64,000 nucleotides of DNA from Salinivirga cyanobacteriivorans (GCF_001443605.1 NZ_CP013118.1:442225-506224), one strand, 5' to 3'; shown: positions 36,913 through 45,991, counted from the stretch's first letter. Numbers and translations: made by a program. The notes: generated by a model from the letters alone, not told the origin.

Positions 36913-37854
36913 ATGGCAATATTTGAGATAGATAAAGGAAAAGCAAAACGAGTTCGATTAAGTGAATTTAAACTTGAAAAAGACCTTCAAAGACTTGTTG
37001 AAGAGAATATTGAAACAATCTTTAATTGCCGTTTTATTGCAACAGAATTTTCTACAGGGAATATTCATTCTGGACGAATTGACTCTTTAGCAATTTCCGA
37101 AGACAATAATCCAGTAATTATTGAATATAAGAAAGTTGCATCGTCTGATTTAATAAATCAAAGTCTTTATTACTTGCACTGGATTAGAGACCATAAAGGA
37201 GACTTTCAAGTTGCAGTAAATAGAAAGTTCGGAAAAGAAATTGAAGTTGACTGGTCAGACATCAGAGTAATTTGCCTTGCCCCTGAATATAAAAAATATG
37301 ACTTGCATGCTGTTCAAGTTATGGGAGCAAATATTGAATTATGGCAGTATAAAATTTACGAAAATGGCATTTTAAGCATTGACGAGGTATATAAAAGAAC
37401 AAGCAGTTCCAATCATCAAGAAACTGAAGAATATTCCGAGAAAAATCCTATTATGGTGGAAGCTGGAAAAAAGGCTGCACTAACAAGAAAAACAGCAACC
37501 TATACACTGGAACAACATTTTGAAAATCTCGATGACAACATACTGGAATTGTTTAATGCGACAAGAGATTATATTATTTCATTGGACAGCACTATTGAAG
37601 AAACACCAAAGAAAAACTATGTGGCATATAAAACGAGCCAAAATTTTGTGTGCATGCAGACTTATAGAAAGAAAATAACTCTATATTTAAAACTCAATGC
37701 TGACGAAATTGAAACAATGCCAAAACAAGGACGCGATGTTAAAAACATTGGACATTTTGGAACAGGTGATTTTGAATTGACAATTAAAGATTTAAAAGAC
37801 CTTGAAGAAACTAAGTATTTAATTAATGAAGCATATAAAAATATTGGTGGATAA
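36913..37854 (+). CDS. PD-(D/E)XK nuclease-like protein with C-terminal DUF5655 (cassette 1)
   Basis: 313 residues. The N-terminal half resembles COG3586/NucS-DUF91 proteins: SGRIDSLAISEDNNPVIIEYKK contains the Asp and the E-x-K of a PD-(D/E)XK site. The C-terminal half (about 195-313, YTLEQHFENLDDNILELF to the end) resembles DUF5655. No signal or membrane segment. It probably cuts or binds nucleic acid; a phage-defence role is inferred from fold and context. First gene of the array, 53 bp after the candidate attI, followed after 2 bp by a small gene. Confidence 0.78.
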   Translation: MAIFEIDKGKAKRVRLSEFKLEKDLQRLVEENIETIFNCRFIATEFSTGNIHSGRIDSLAISEDNNPVIIEYKKVASSDLINQSLYYLHWIRDHKGDFQVAVNRKFGKEIEVDWSDIRVICLAPEYKKYDLHAVQVMGANIELWQYKIYENGILSIDEVYKRTSSSNHQETEEYSEKNPIMVEAGKKAALTRKTATYTLEQHFENLDDNILELFNATRDYIISLDSTIEETPKKNYVAYKTSQNFVCMQTYRKKITLYLKLNADEIETMPKQGRDVKNIGHFGTGDFELTIKDLKDLEETKYLINEAYKNIGG

Positions 37855-37856
37855 AC

Positions 37857-38246
37857 ATGAAAATAAAGTGTATCGAAATATCAATAAATGACGAAGATTT
37901 AGGCTGTCAAGTGACTTTTTCTGAGAAGAAAGATTTAGGAGAAGAAACTGCAAATATGACGGTGCAAGAAATAATTGATTCAATTGGCAGATACTTATTA
38001 ATCCAAAGGTCATATCCAGAATTTGAAGATGAAAGTGATTACATATACTTTGAAACTCATGATGAAGAATTTGCTGGTGAGTTAAGTGATTATGAAATGG
38101 TTTTATCAAGAGAACTGTTTGAACTGAAACTATTTGATGGGAAAATTGAAGTTTTAATAAATCCGACTGACAAGGAATATTCAGAGTTAAAAAAAATATT
38201 GCCGATTTTGACAAATAAAACAGGGAAACTGACTATAAATGACTGA
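37857..38246 (+). CDS. Hypothetical acidic protein (cassette 1)
   Basis: 129 residues, start ATG at 37857 two bases after the nuclease stop, so co-translated. Acidic (EDESDYIYFETHDEEFAGEL); no motif recognised. It ends eight bases before the attC1 inverse core. It could be an inhibitor or partner of the nuclease-like protein (inference from pairing only). Confidence 0.7.
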   Translation: MKIKCIEISINDEDLGCQVTFSEKKDLGEETANMTVQEIIDSIGRYLLIQRSYPEFEDESDYIYFETHDEEFAGELSDYEMVLSRELFELKLFDGKIEVLINPTDKEYSELKKILPILTNKTGKLTIND

Positions 38247-38253
38247 AAAACAG

Positions 38254-38390
38254 CAGTTGCCAACACGCAATATAGCAAAAAGCGGTGAAGTGCGTAATTG
38301 GGGCGTCTTTAGCCCGTTTCAACTTCATCTCGGTTTGATAGCGAATCACTCGCAATCCGCTTCATGCCATATTGCAAAACGTTACCGCTC
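38254..38390 (+). other. attC1
   Basis: 137 bp. Inverse core GTTGCCAAC, stem ACACGCAATATAGCA, returning stem TGCCATATTGCAAAACG and crossover G^TT at 38381. The centre carries a secondary arm (TAGCCCGTTTCAACTTCATC). Confidence 0.85.
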
Positions 38391-38478
38391 ATTTGGGGAA
38401 TGCTGCTAATTTGATAAGGATGAGAAATAATTTTACTTTTATAGTCATTTATAAAATTGAAATATTTAACCTCAGAAA

Positions 38479-38811
38479 ATGGATATTAAAGAACAATATG
38501 AAAGTTTAACTGTGGAGTTGAAAAAGACTATTCCATTTAAAGTCTTTCCCATTAGAGAACTAGTTCAGGAATTACGAAACAAAGGACATGAAATTACATT
38601 GAAAACTGAATTAATAGTAAAAGACGTTTATAACAGTGGAGATATAACAGGAATTGTCTGTATGATTGAAGAAAAAGAAGACGAAGCTTTAGCCTGTGCA
38701 TTGACACACCTTGAAATTCCAAGGAGTCATCCATTGTCAAAAGAGATTATTGCATATCAGAAAAAAAGAAATAAAAGGATTCAGAAATTGAATCAAAAAA
38801 ACTGGAATTGA
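38479..38811 (+). CDS. Hypothetical protein (cassette 2)
   Basis: 110 residues, [20 protein letters not shown], with helix-strand alternation and no known motif; basic C-terminus [15 protein letters not shown]. It is followed by the SWIM/SEC-C gene with start codons at its very end. Probably translated as a pair within one cassette. Confidence 0.68.
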   Translation: MDIKEQYESLTVELKKTIPFKVFPIRELVQELRNKGHEITLKTELIVKDVYNSGDITGIVCMIEEKEDEALACALTHLEIPRSHPLSKEIIAYQKKRNKRIQKLNQKNWN

Positions 38812-38819
38812 TTGAGAAT

Positions 38820-39125
38820 ATGGGAAAACTTGGCACATCTGGAAATCCTATAAGACTTAGGGTTCAAAATGAAAGTAGAATGGAAGAGGTAGTAGCGATT
38901 TGCGAAAGAAATAACTGGATATTCGTATGTGGAATTGAGCCAGACTACCCTGAAGATATTTGTGAACTTGAATATATGCTTAATCCAAAGCAATTTAAAG
39001 GGAAAAGACCCAAAATGAAATTAATTGAAAATGCAACGATAATTAAAACCGAACCTGTAATCGGAAGGAATGATTTATGTCCATGTGGAAGCGGCAAAAA
39101 ATATAAAAAGTGTTGTTTGAATTAA
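38820..39125 (+). CDS. SWIM/SEC-C metal-binding protein, PBPRA1643-like (cassette 2)
   Basis: 101 residues: [38 protein letters not shown] and a C-terminal SEC-C motif [18 protein letters not shown] (CxCx8CC) that binds zinc. It fits the PBPRA1643 family of small SWIM/SEC-C proteins named from Photobacterium. A TTG at 38808 overlapping the previous stop is an alternative start. Function unknown. Confidence 0.82.
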   Translation: MGKLGTSGNPIRLRVQNESRMEEVVAICERNNWIFVCGIEPDYPEDICELEYMLNPKQFKGKRPKMKLIENATIIKTEPVIGRNDLCPCGSGKKYKKCCLN

Positions 39126-39153
39126 TGACAAATACTGACTAAAAGAGAAAAAC

Positions 39154-39294
39154 GAGCGGTAACACGCGGTCATAAAACATTGGGGGCGAAGCGGTTAATT
39201 GAGCCTCGGTTCTCGCATCAAAATTCACTTCACCTTGATAGTTAAGTAACTCCGAAACCCCCAACGTTTTATACCGCCAACCGTTGTGCGGCAT
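39154..39294 (+). other. attC2
   Basis: 141 bp. Inverse core GAGCGGTAAC is the exact reverse complement of the cassette 2 start GTTACCGCTC (38381-38390). Stem ATAAAACATTGGGGG pairs with CCCCCAACGTTTTATA; crossover G^TT at 39283. Confidence 0.9.
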
Positions 39295-39399
39295 ACAAAA
39301 AAGCCAACCCACGGTCAAGCACATTTGGTTTTTTGCCAACACGCAAACCCAACGCTGAAAACCCAAAAGAGCTTGCCCTTTCCCAAACCACGACAGAAC

Positions 39400-39452
39400 A
39401 GCGAATAATATCATTGTATAAAAGCGAATATTTTCACTACAATACAGCGAAT
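39400..39452 (+). promoter_or_regulatory. Three AGCGAAT direct repeats at exact 23-bp spacing (operator)
   Basis: AGCGAAT at 39400, 39423 and 39446, directly upstream of the HTH gene at 39489. The regular spacing suggests repressor binding along one face of the helix and control of the restriction-modification operon by the HTH protein. The earlier part of the gap (39295-39399) shows no gene. Confidence 0.65.
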
Positions 39453-39488
39453 TTTACTATTTTAGTGCCAAATTAAATAGGTTTGAAA

Positions 39489-39698
39489 ATGAACCGAATT
39501 AAAGAAATCCTGAAAGCCAAAGGAATAACACAGACTTGGCTTGCTGAGAAAATGAATAAAAGCTACACGACAATAAACGAGTATGCTCGAAATGTGAGAC
39601 AGCCAAGTGTTGAGGATTTATATGAAATAGCTGACATTTTACAAGTACAGGCAACTGACTTGTTAGTAAATAAAAAGAATAACAATGATAGAAACTAA
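39489..39698 (+). CDS. XRE-type HTH controller protein (cassette 3)
   Basis: 69 residues, one HTH_3 domain: RIKEILKAKGITQTWLAEKMNKSYTTINEYARN (helix-turn-helix) and VEDLYEIADILQVQATDLLV. The size and place in front of a restriction-modification operon match C (controller) proteins that delay restriction until methylation is done. ATG at 39489 (a TTG two codons earlier is unneeded). Its end overlaps the methylase start by 14 bp. Likely ligand DNA: the AGCGAAT repeats just upstream. Confidence 0.88.
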   Translation: MNRIKEILKAKGITQTWLAEKMNKSYTTINEYARNVRQPSVEDLYEIADILQVQATDLLVNKKNNNDRN

Positions 39699-41709
39699 GG
39701 TTATCATTTCAATTCCCGAAGGAAAACTAAGGGACTACATTGACGGAACTATTCGAGTTGACACACCCGAAGAATACGTTAGACAGACCGTTGAGAAAAG
39801 ATTGATAAATGAACACAAATACTCAAAGGAGCAAATCAAAATTGAGTATGGAGTTCAAATGGGTTCAGGAAAGAAACGAGCTGATATTGTAATTTTTCCA
39901 AAAGACTCAACGGCTGAAGAAATGAAAGACCAAGACAACATTTGGTTAGTCATTGAGTGCAAAAAAGAAGCCGTAAAGCCGACCGACAAAAACAACGGAG
40001 TTGAGCAAATGAAATCTTACATGGCTGCTTGTGGAAACTGTGAGTGGGGAATGTGGACAAACGGAATGCACAAAGAAGTTTGGCGGAGAGTTCGGAATGA
40101 ACAAGGAAAATATATTTATGAAGAGTTTAATGACATTCCTTCTGCTGACGGAACAACTGACGAACACGAAAGACCAAATCGAAATACTTTAATAAAGGCT
40201 TACGAAGATAATTTGCTCTTTACTTTCAAAACTTGCCATAACATTATTTACGTTAATGAAGGTTTGCAAAAGCAACCTGCATTTTTTGAATTTCTTAAAA
40301 TCATTTTCTGCAAAATTCATGACGAACGTAACTTACTTGAACCAGTAGAATTTTTCACAACTTCAAAAGAGAGAAATTACAAAGACGGACAAGCCAGTGT
40401 TTACAAGAGGATTTCTAAAATATTTGAGGACGTTAAAAAGCGACACGGACAAATATTTGATAAAAGTGACGAAATAAAATTAGCACCAAGAACCGTAACA
40501 TATTTGGTTGCTGAACTTCAAAAATATGCTCTTCTAACTACAAATATTGACATTAAAGGAAAAGCCTACGAGGAGATTGTTGGTGCTAACCTAAGAGGTG
40601 ACAGAGGCGAATTTTTCACGCCAAGAAATGTGATGAAAATGGCAGTCGCCATGATTAACCCCAAAGAAACAGAACGAGTTTTGGACAGCAGTTGCGGAAC
40701 GGGTGGTTTTGTCGTTACAGCAATGACAGCGGTAATTGATTCTTTGCGTGAAAGAATGGAAAGCCAATATGGCGAAGAAGAAGGTTGGAACGCAGACGTA
40801 AGAAAAGCATTTAACGACAAAATTTCTGAAATCGCTTCTGAAAATTATTTTGGTTTTGACATAAATCCAGACTTGGTAAAAGCAACCAAAATGAACATGG
40901 TAATGAATAATGACGGAAGCGGAAATATTCTGCAACTCAATTCACTTTTACCACCCCAAGAATGGGAAGAAGAAACCAAAAAGAAACTTGCAAAAGCATT
41001 GGGAATTTCAGCGAGTGACATTCGCAATCACAAAAGTTTGGCTCATTTCGATATTATCGTAACCAACCCACCTTTTGGCTCAAAAATACCAATCAAAGAC
41101 CAACAAATATTAGAGCAGTTTGACATAGCCTACATTTGGAATAAAGACGAAAACGGAAATTGGTTTAAAACTGACCGTTTACAATCGAGTGTTCCACCAG
41201 AACAACTTTTTATAGAACGAATTATTCAACTTTTAAAAGAAGGTGGTAGAACAGCAATCGTTTTACCTGATTCAATTTTAGGTGCACCAGGTCTTGAATA
41301 CATTCGTCATTGGTTGATTAAAAACACCAAAATTATTGCAAGTGTTGATTTACATGCAGACGCATTCCAACCAAGAAACGGAACACAATGTTCTATCCTA
41401 TTCCTACAAAAGAAAACCAAAGCAGAAATTGCAGACGAAGAAAAATCAAGACAAATAATTGATTACGATATTTTCATGACTATGATTGACCACATTGGAC
41501 ATGATAAAAGAGGTGGCAAAATCTTCAAAAGAGACGAAAAGGGAAATATCGTAATGATAGAAGTTGAGGAACTTGTAAAAGAAAAAGATGCGGACGGCAA
41601 TTTAATTGCTCGTAAAGAAATTACGCAGGAAAAAATTGTAAATGACCAAACTATCCATGTTGCAGATGTTTTCAGCAAATGGAAAGCAAAACAAGGAATA
41701 GCATGGTAG
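39685..41709 (+). CDS. BcgI-like fused nuclease-N6-adenine methylase subunit (cassette 3)
   Basis: 674 residues. The N-terminal HsdR_N-like nuclease domain (about 1-160) shows KRADIVIF and WLVIECKKE, the D...ExK set of PD-(D/E)XK enzymes. The central/C-terminal HsdM-type methylase has the AdoMet motif LDSSCGTGGFVV and catalytic NPPF in IIVTNPPFGSK. With a separate specificity gene after it and no hsdR, this is the layout of type IIB (BcgI-like) systems. One protein would then cut and methylate when joined to the S subunit. A plain type I methylase that has lost HsdR is the alternative. Confidence 0.85.
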   Translation: MIETKVIISIPEGKLRDYIDGTIRVDTPEEYVRQTVEKRLINEHKYSKEQIKIEYGVQMGSGKKRADIVIFPKDSTAEEMKDQDNIWLVIECKKEAVKPTDKNNGVEQMKSYMAACGNCEWGMWTNGMHKEVWRRVRNEQGKYIYEEFNDIPSADGTTDEHERPNRNTLIKAYEDNLLFTFKTCHNIIYVNEGLQKQPAFFEFLKIIFCKIHDERNLLEPVEFFTTSKERNYKDGQASVYKRISKIFEDVKKRHGQIFDKSDEIKLAPRTVTYLVAELQKYALLTTNIDIKGKAYEEIVGANLRGDRGEFFTPRNVMKMAVAMINPKETERVLDSSCGTGGFVVTAMTAVIDSLRERMESQYGEEEGWNADVRKAFNDKISEIASENYFGFDINPDLVKATKMNMVMNNDGSGNILQLNSLLPPQEWEEETKKKLAKALGISASDIRNHKSLAHFDIIVTNPPFGSKIPIKDQQILEQFDIAYIWNKDENGNWFKTDRLQSSVPPEQLFIERIIQLLKEGGRTAIVLPDSILGAPGLEYIRHWLIKNTKIIASVDLHADAFQPRNGTQCSILFLQKKTKAEIADEEKSRQIIDYDIFMTMIDHIGHDKRGGKIFKRDEKGNIVMIEVEELVKEKDADGNLIARKEITQEKIVNDQTIHVADVFSKWKAKQGIAW

Positions 41710-43184
41710 ATAAAAGCAATTTAGCGTATAAATTTCAAGAAGTTGAAAAGGAAATAGATTACACATTTTTACCTGACCAACTCAAATACACTTCTGTTTC
41801 GCTAACTGAAGTTTTTACCAACAAACTACGTTTGGAAGCTAACGCCTTTAATTTGGAGGCAAAAGTTGCTAAAGAGAAAGTCATTAGCAGTAAATATGGA
41901 TTTATAAATCTTTGGTCAAGCAATGGTTTAGTTTCTAATGCTTTTTATCCCGGAAGATTTAAAAGAATCTATGTTTCAAAAAAGGATGGTAAACCGTTCT
42001 TTTTGCCTTCTCAAATGACTGAAATTAAGCCAAAGGCAACTAAATATATTTCACCGAAAACATATAAAACACTTGAAGGTGTTGAATTAGTGGCTAACAA
42101 TCTTTTAATGTCACGTTCAGGAACAATCGGTAAGTGTACGATAACTTCAAAATCAAATATTGGCAAATTATATTCAGATGATATAATCAGAGTCAGTTTT
42201 AAAAACGAATTTGATTTGGGTTATACTTATGCGTTTTTTCAAACTACGGTTGGTCAAATAATCCTACAAACCAATAATTATGGCGCTGTTGTTAAGCACA
42301 TAGAACCTGAACATTTAGAGAGCATTATTATTCCAAATGCACCTGAATTACTAAAAAAAGAAATTCACGAACTTGTAATAGAATCTTACGATTTACGAGA
42401 CGAATCAAACGACTTAATTGATAAAGCGGAATCAATTTTATACGAAGAACTTCAACTTAAACCAATTGAGGAGCTAAAAACAGAATACTTTGACAATTCT
42501 GTTGAGTTAAGAAATTACACCACAAAACTGAGTGATTTAAGATTGCGTTTAGACGGTTCATATCACATTCCAATTGTTCAGTTAGTAGAGCAGGAAATTA
42601 AACGTAATGCAAAAGAAATTTCCACAATCGGGCAACTATCAAAAGACGTAATTCTTGCAGGTGTTTTCAAAAGAACTTATGTTGACCGAGAAAATGGAGT
42701 GCCATTTCTTGGAGGTAGAGATATAACTCAATTAAATCCACAAGTAGAAAAATTCTTATCGAAAACTGTTCACGCTTCAAGAATCAAAAAGGAATTAGAA
42801 GTATTTGAGAACTACGTTTTAATTTCAGACAGAGGAACAATCGGAAAAGTTCAAATCGTGCCAAAACATTGGAATGGTTGGGCAGTTAGTCAAAACATTA
42901 TTAAGGTAATTGCAAACTCAAATGACATTGCAGGTTATTTGTTTTGCTTCTTTAATTCTGACTATGGACAAATTCTAATTAAACGAGAAACTTACGGTTC
43001 AGTGGTTGATATGATTGACGACAAGAATGTTAGCGGAATCCACGTTCCACTTCTAAAGAACGAGAAAAAACAAAAAGAAATAAATGATTTGGTTTTACAA
43101 GCTAATGAATTGAGATACCAAGCACACCTGAAAGAACAGGAAGCTATTAAGAAAATGGAAAATATAATAAACGACACGAAATAA
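41703..43184 (+). CDS. Type I/IIB specificity subunit (cassette 3)
   Basis: 493 residues from the ATG at 41703, which overlaps the methylase stop (ATGGTAG); an ATG 24 bases earlier is possible. Two target-recognition domains (about 50-205 and 310-470), each followed by conserved helices (KKEIHELVIESYDLRDESNDLIDKA and KKQKEINDLVLQANELRYQ). Both TRDs carry LxSRGTIGK-type strands (LMSRSGTIGKC; LISDRGTIGKV). It selects a bipartite DNA site for cutting and methylation by the upstream protein. Confidence 0.9.
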   Translation: MVDKSNLAYKFQEVEKEIDYTFLPDQLKYTSVSLTEVFTNKLRLEANAFNLEAKVAKEKVISSKYGFINLWSSNGLVSNAFYPGRFKRIYVSKKDGKPFFLPSQMTEIKPKATKYISPKTYKTLEGVELVANNLLMSRSGTIGKCTITSKSNIGKLYSDDIIRVSFKNEFDLGYTYAFFQTTVGQIILQTNNYGAVVKHIEPEHLESIIIPNAPELLKKEIHELVIESYDLRDESNDLIDKAESILYEELQLKPIEELKTEYFDNSVELRNYTTKLSDLRLRLDGSYHIPIVQLVEQEIKRNAKEISTIGQLSKDVILAGVFKRTYVDRENGVPFLGGRDITQLNPQVEKFLSKTVHASRIKKELEVFENYVLISDRGTIGKVQIVPKHWNGWAVSQNIIKVIANSNDIAGYLFCFFNSDYGQILIKRETYGSVVDMIDDKNVSGIHVPLLKNEKKQKEINDLVLQANELRYQAHLKEQEAIKKMENIINDTK

Positions 43185-43299
43185 TGCCAACGCTTAAAGC
43201 CATACACATTTGCAATTCGCACAAGCCAACGCTACAACCAAAAATTGCAAAAGAGTATGTCTTTGCCAACGCTGACGGACAGAAAATGAAAAAGTACGA

Positions 43300-43433
43300 C
43301 CGCACAACATTGTGTATAAGCAATAGCGGGTTCAGTGCTATTTTGAAACATAAAACTATAATCAAAGGTCGGTGCAATCTGAAAGTATAGTGGCTTAAAA
43401 CCGCTACTGCTCATACACAAACCGTTACTGCAC
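43300..43433 (+). other. attC3
   Basis: 134 bp. Inverse core CCGCACAAC is the exact reverse complement of the cassette 3 start GTTGTGCGG (39283-39291). Stem TTGTGTATAAGCAATAGCGG pairs with CCGCTACTGCTCATACACAA; crossover G^TT at 43424. A small reading frame across it is fortuitous. Confidence 0.88.
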
Positions 43434-43439
43434 ATTCCC

Positions 43440-43758
43440 CATATATGAACTTCCGAAGTAGATTTTAGCTAATTTATCTACTCCTCCAGCTCAGATTAAG
43501 TCCTTCTGCTAACGTATAAGTACCTCCGAAATAGATTTCTATTATATTTGAACCGACTCTTTGTGTGACCGATTTTTAACTGGTGCTTTTTAAAGCCCGT
43601 GGCGCATTCTGGTCGAAATGTAAAAAGCCCCTGAAGATGCATTTCAGAGGCCTGTTGATAAATCCAGTGGTGGTGCTGTTTAGCAACCCCGTTCAGAATA
43701 TTTCTCGATTCAAAGATACATTTCCTTAGAGTCATTATAAAACTTAAAAAAGAAAATT
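43440..43758 (+). ncRNA. IS110 5' region, candidate bridge RNA
   Basis: About 320 bp between attC3 and the IS110 transposase with no gene. It includes the hairpin GCCCCTGAAGATGCATTTCAGAGGC (about 43627-43651) and further short inverted repeats. IS110-group elements encode a bridge RNA in a long 5' non-coding end that picks target and donor; I infer one here. The IS left boundary is not fixed. Confidence 0.45.
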
Positions 43759-45138
43759 ATGGCAAGGAAAAAGAAAATTAAAATGGAGATTATAAATTAC
43801 AATGCAGCAGGAATTGATGTTGGTAGTAAATCTCATTTTGTAGCAGTCGGACAATCTTTAGAAGATGTTAAAGAATTCGGAGTATATGCCGAAGATTTAG
43901 TTAAATTATGCGAATGGCTATTATCTTATGGCATTACTTCTGTTGCAATGGAATCAACAGGCGATTACTGGCAAAATTTATATGTGGAATTGCAAAAGCA
44001 TGGAATTGAAGTTGTTTTATGTAATGGAAAGTTTACAAAAAATGCAAAAGGAAAAAAGACAGATGTAAAAGATAGTCGGTGGATTCAAAAGCTTCATTCT
44101 TTAGGTTTGTTGACAAGTAGTTTTTTACCTGATGAGAATACAGAAATATTACGAACTTATTGTCGTCAAAGAACAAACTGGCTGGAATTAGCAGCAAGTG
44201 CATCTCGAAAAATGCAGAAGTATCTTAAATTTTTAAATTTTCGTTTAGATGTAGTTGTAAATGATGTATGTGGTCTCACAGGACTTAAAATCATAGAAGA
44301 TATTTGTAATGGAAATCTTGATCCTTATTCATTAGCAGAACATAGACATTATAATTGTAGAAAACCCAAAGAAGAAATAGCTAAAGCTTTACATGGCAAC
44401 AACAGGGTAGATTATTTATTTGGGTTAAAGCAAGAGTATGATAGTTATAAATTCTTTCAAAGAAAAATTAAGGAATGCGATAAGGAAATAGAGAAATTAA
44501 TAAAAAATGAAATACAAAAGCATCCAGTAAAACAAAAGCTAAAGACAACAGCAAAACCACACAAAAGAATTAATAAAAATGCTATTGATATAAAGAACTT
44601 TAATCAAATAGCTTACCAATACTTTGGGGGTGTTGACCTTATGGCTATTGAGGGGGTGAGTCATGCAACAGTTATGTCAATTATGAGTGAAATAGGTATA
44701 GATGGCTTTAAAAAATTTAAAACAGCCAAAGAGTTTTGTTCTTGGTTACGACTAGCTCCTAATAATAAAATCTCCGGAGGAAAAATTCTTAGTAATAAAA
44801 TACCCAAAGGAAGTAATCGTTTAAAAATAGCACTGCGACATTCAGCAAATGCAATTGGAAATCTAAAAGATACACATATGTCAGACTTCTTTAAGCGCAT
44901 CGCTTATCGAAAAGGACGACAAGCGGCAGTAAGCGCAACAGCAAGAAAACTTGCAACAGTAATATGGACAATGGTCGTAAAACAAGTTCCCTATGATCCA
45001 CCAACAGCATATTTATTCCTTGACCAAAAAAGAAAATTAGGATTAGTAAAAAGAATTAAAAAACAAATGGCTAAATTTGACATAAAGACTGAAGATATTA
45101 ATTTGGGTAACTCGCTGAGCCCCAATTACAATTTTTAA
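43759..45138 (+). CDS. IS110-family DEDD transposase
   Basis: 459 residues. N-terminal RuvC-like DEDD domain: GIDVGSKSHFVAVG (Asp), MESTGDYWQNL (Glu), KTDVKDSRWIQKL (Asp-Asp). C-terminal Transposase_20 domain: LMAIEGVSHATVMSIMSEIG and SGGKILSNKIPKGSNRLKIAL with the catalytic Ser region. Intact, so potentially active. It sits inside cassette 4, between that cassette's start (43425) and its HigBA genes, and points in the array direction. Confidence 0.93.
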   Translation: MARKKKIKMEIINYNAAGIDVGSKSHFVAVGQSLEDVKEFGVYAEDLVKLCEWLLSYGITSVAMESTGDYWQNLYVELQKHGIEVVLCNGKFTKNAKGKKTDVKDSRWIQKLHSLGLLTSSFLPDENTEILRTYCRQRTNWLELAASASRKMQKYLKFLNFRLDVVVNDVCGLTGLKIIEDICNGNLDPYSLAEHRHYNCRKPKEEIAKALHGNNRVDYLFGLKQEYDSYKFFQRKIKECDKEIEKLIKNEIQKHPVKQKLKTTAKPHKRINKNAIDIKNFNQIAYQYFGGVDLMAIEGVSHATVMSIMSEIGIDGFKKFKTAKEFCSWLRLAPNNKISGGKILSNKIPKGSNRLKIALRHSANAIGNLKDTHMSDFFKRIAYRKGRQAAVSATARKLATVIWTMVVKQVPYDPPTAYLFLDQKRKLGLVKRIKKQMAKFDIKTEDINLGNSLSPNYNF

Positions 45139-45217
45139 CGTTAGTCAGAATTTAAAAAACTTTTTGCCGTCCGTAACTTTTTACCTATCTTTGGCGTTAC
45201 TAATTTAAGAGATAAGT

Positions 45218-45502
45218 ATGATTGTATCGTTTCGAACAAAGTCGACTGAAAAGATTTGGAATGGTGAACGGGTGAAAAAAATCCCGATTGAAATTCAGCA
45301 AATTGGCCGACGAAAACTGAGAATGTTGAATAACTCACAAAATTTAGCTGATTTGCGGATTCCGCCATCGAATCGACTAGAAAAACTAAAAGGATCGACA
45401 AACGATTTTTACAGCATTCGGATTAACGATCAATGGAGGATTGTTTTTCGTTGGGACAGCAATCGCGCACATGACGTTGATATTTTGGATTATCACAAAT
45501 AA
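45218..45502 (+). CDS. higB: HigB-family mRNA interferase toxin (cassette 4)
   Basis: 94 residues, RelE fold of the HigB type: MIVSFRTKSTEKIWNGE, QIGRRKLRMLNNSQNLADLRIPPSNRLEKLKG and INDQWRIVFRWD. These proteins cleave mRNA in translating ribosomes. Toxin-first order with HigA 11 bp downstream is standard for higBA. The genes stabilise the cassette or act in abortive defence. Confidence 0.92.
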   Translation: MIVSFRTKSTEKIWNGERVKKIPIEIQQIGRRKLRMLNNSQNLADLRIPPSNRLEKLKGSTNDFYSIRINDQWRIVFRWDSNRAHDVDILDYHK

Positions 45503-45513
45503 ACGAATTGATT

Positions 45514-45819
45514 ATGGACACTTTAGCAAACATACATCCTGGAGAAATATTATTGGAGGAATTTCTGAAACCAATGAGGATTTCAGCGTATCGACTGTCA
45601 AAGGACACCGAGATTCCACAAACACGGATTTCGATGATTTTAAAAGGACGACGACGAATAACTGCTGACACAGCGCTTCGACTGAGCTCGTATTTCGGGA
45701 CGACTGCAAAATTTTGGCTCGGACTACAAGACGATTATGACATTGAAGAAGTGAGCAAAGGAAAATCCAATCTTTTCAAGAGGATAAAATCAAAAACACA
45801 CCAGAACAGCGGTGAATAA
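45514..45819 (+). CDS. higA: HigA-family antitoxin (cassette 4)
   Basis: 101 residues from ATG 45514 (a TTG two codons upstream is less likely). HTH_3 domain: IHPGEILLEEFLKPMRISAYRLSKDTEIPQTRISMILKGRR, then LSSYFGTTAKFWLGLQDDYDI, the HigA C-terminal signature. It neutralises HigB and represses the pair. Confidence 0.93.
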   Translation: MDTLANIHPGEILLEEFLKPMRISAYRLSKDTEIPQTRISMILKGRRRITADTALRLSSYFGTTAKFWLGLQDDYDIEEVSKGKSNLFKRIKSKTHQNSGE

Positions 45820-45825
45820 AGCAAA

Positions 45826-45991
45826 GGCAGCACGTGCGTTTTCGTGGGTTCGGAGTTTAATTTTAACACCGCCAAAACTTCGTTTTGACGTTTAAAGATG
45901 TAAATTTGTAAAACAAAGTTTTGGCTCTGTGAAGTTCGATCGGTCTTTTCAAGTAAGGCCTTCGCTTCATAACCGCGTACGTTGTGCGTCA
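45826..45991 (+). other. attC4 (damaged inverse core)
   Basis: About 166 bp, crossover G^TT at 45981. The start reads GGCAGCACGTGCG where GTGCAGTAACACGTGCG is expected from the cassette 4 start GTTACTGCAC. A missing TAA would explain it. The loop (GAGTTTAATTTTAACACCGCC... TTTTGGCTCTGTGAAG) resembles that of attC6. Confidence 0.68.

Noticed and set aside
43184..43390. 68-codon frame after the specificity subunit
   Set aside because: It lies across attC3 and is explained by the recombination site.
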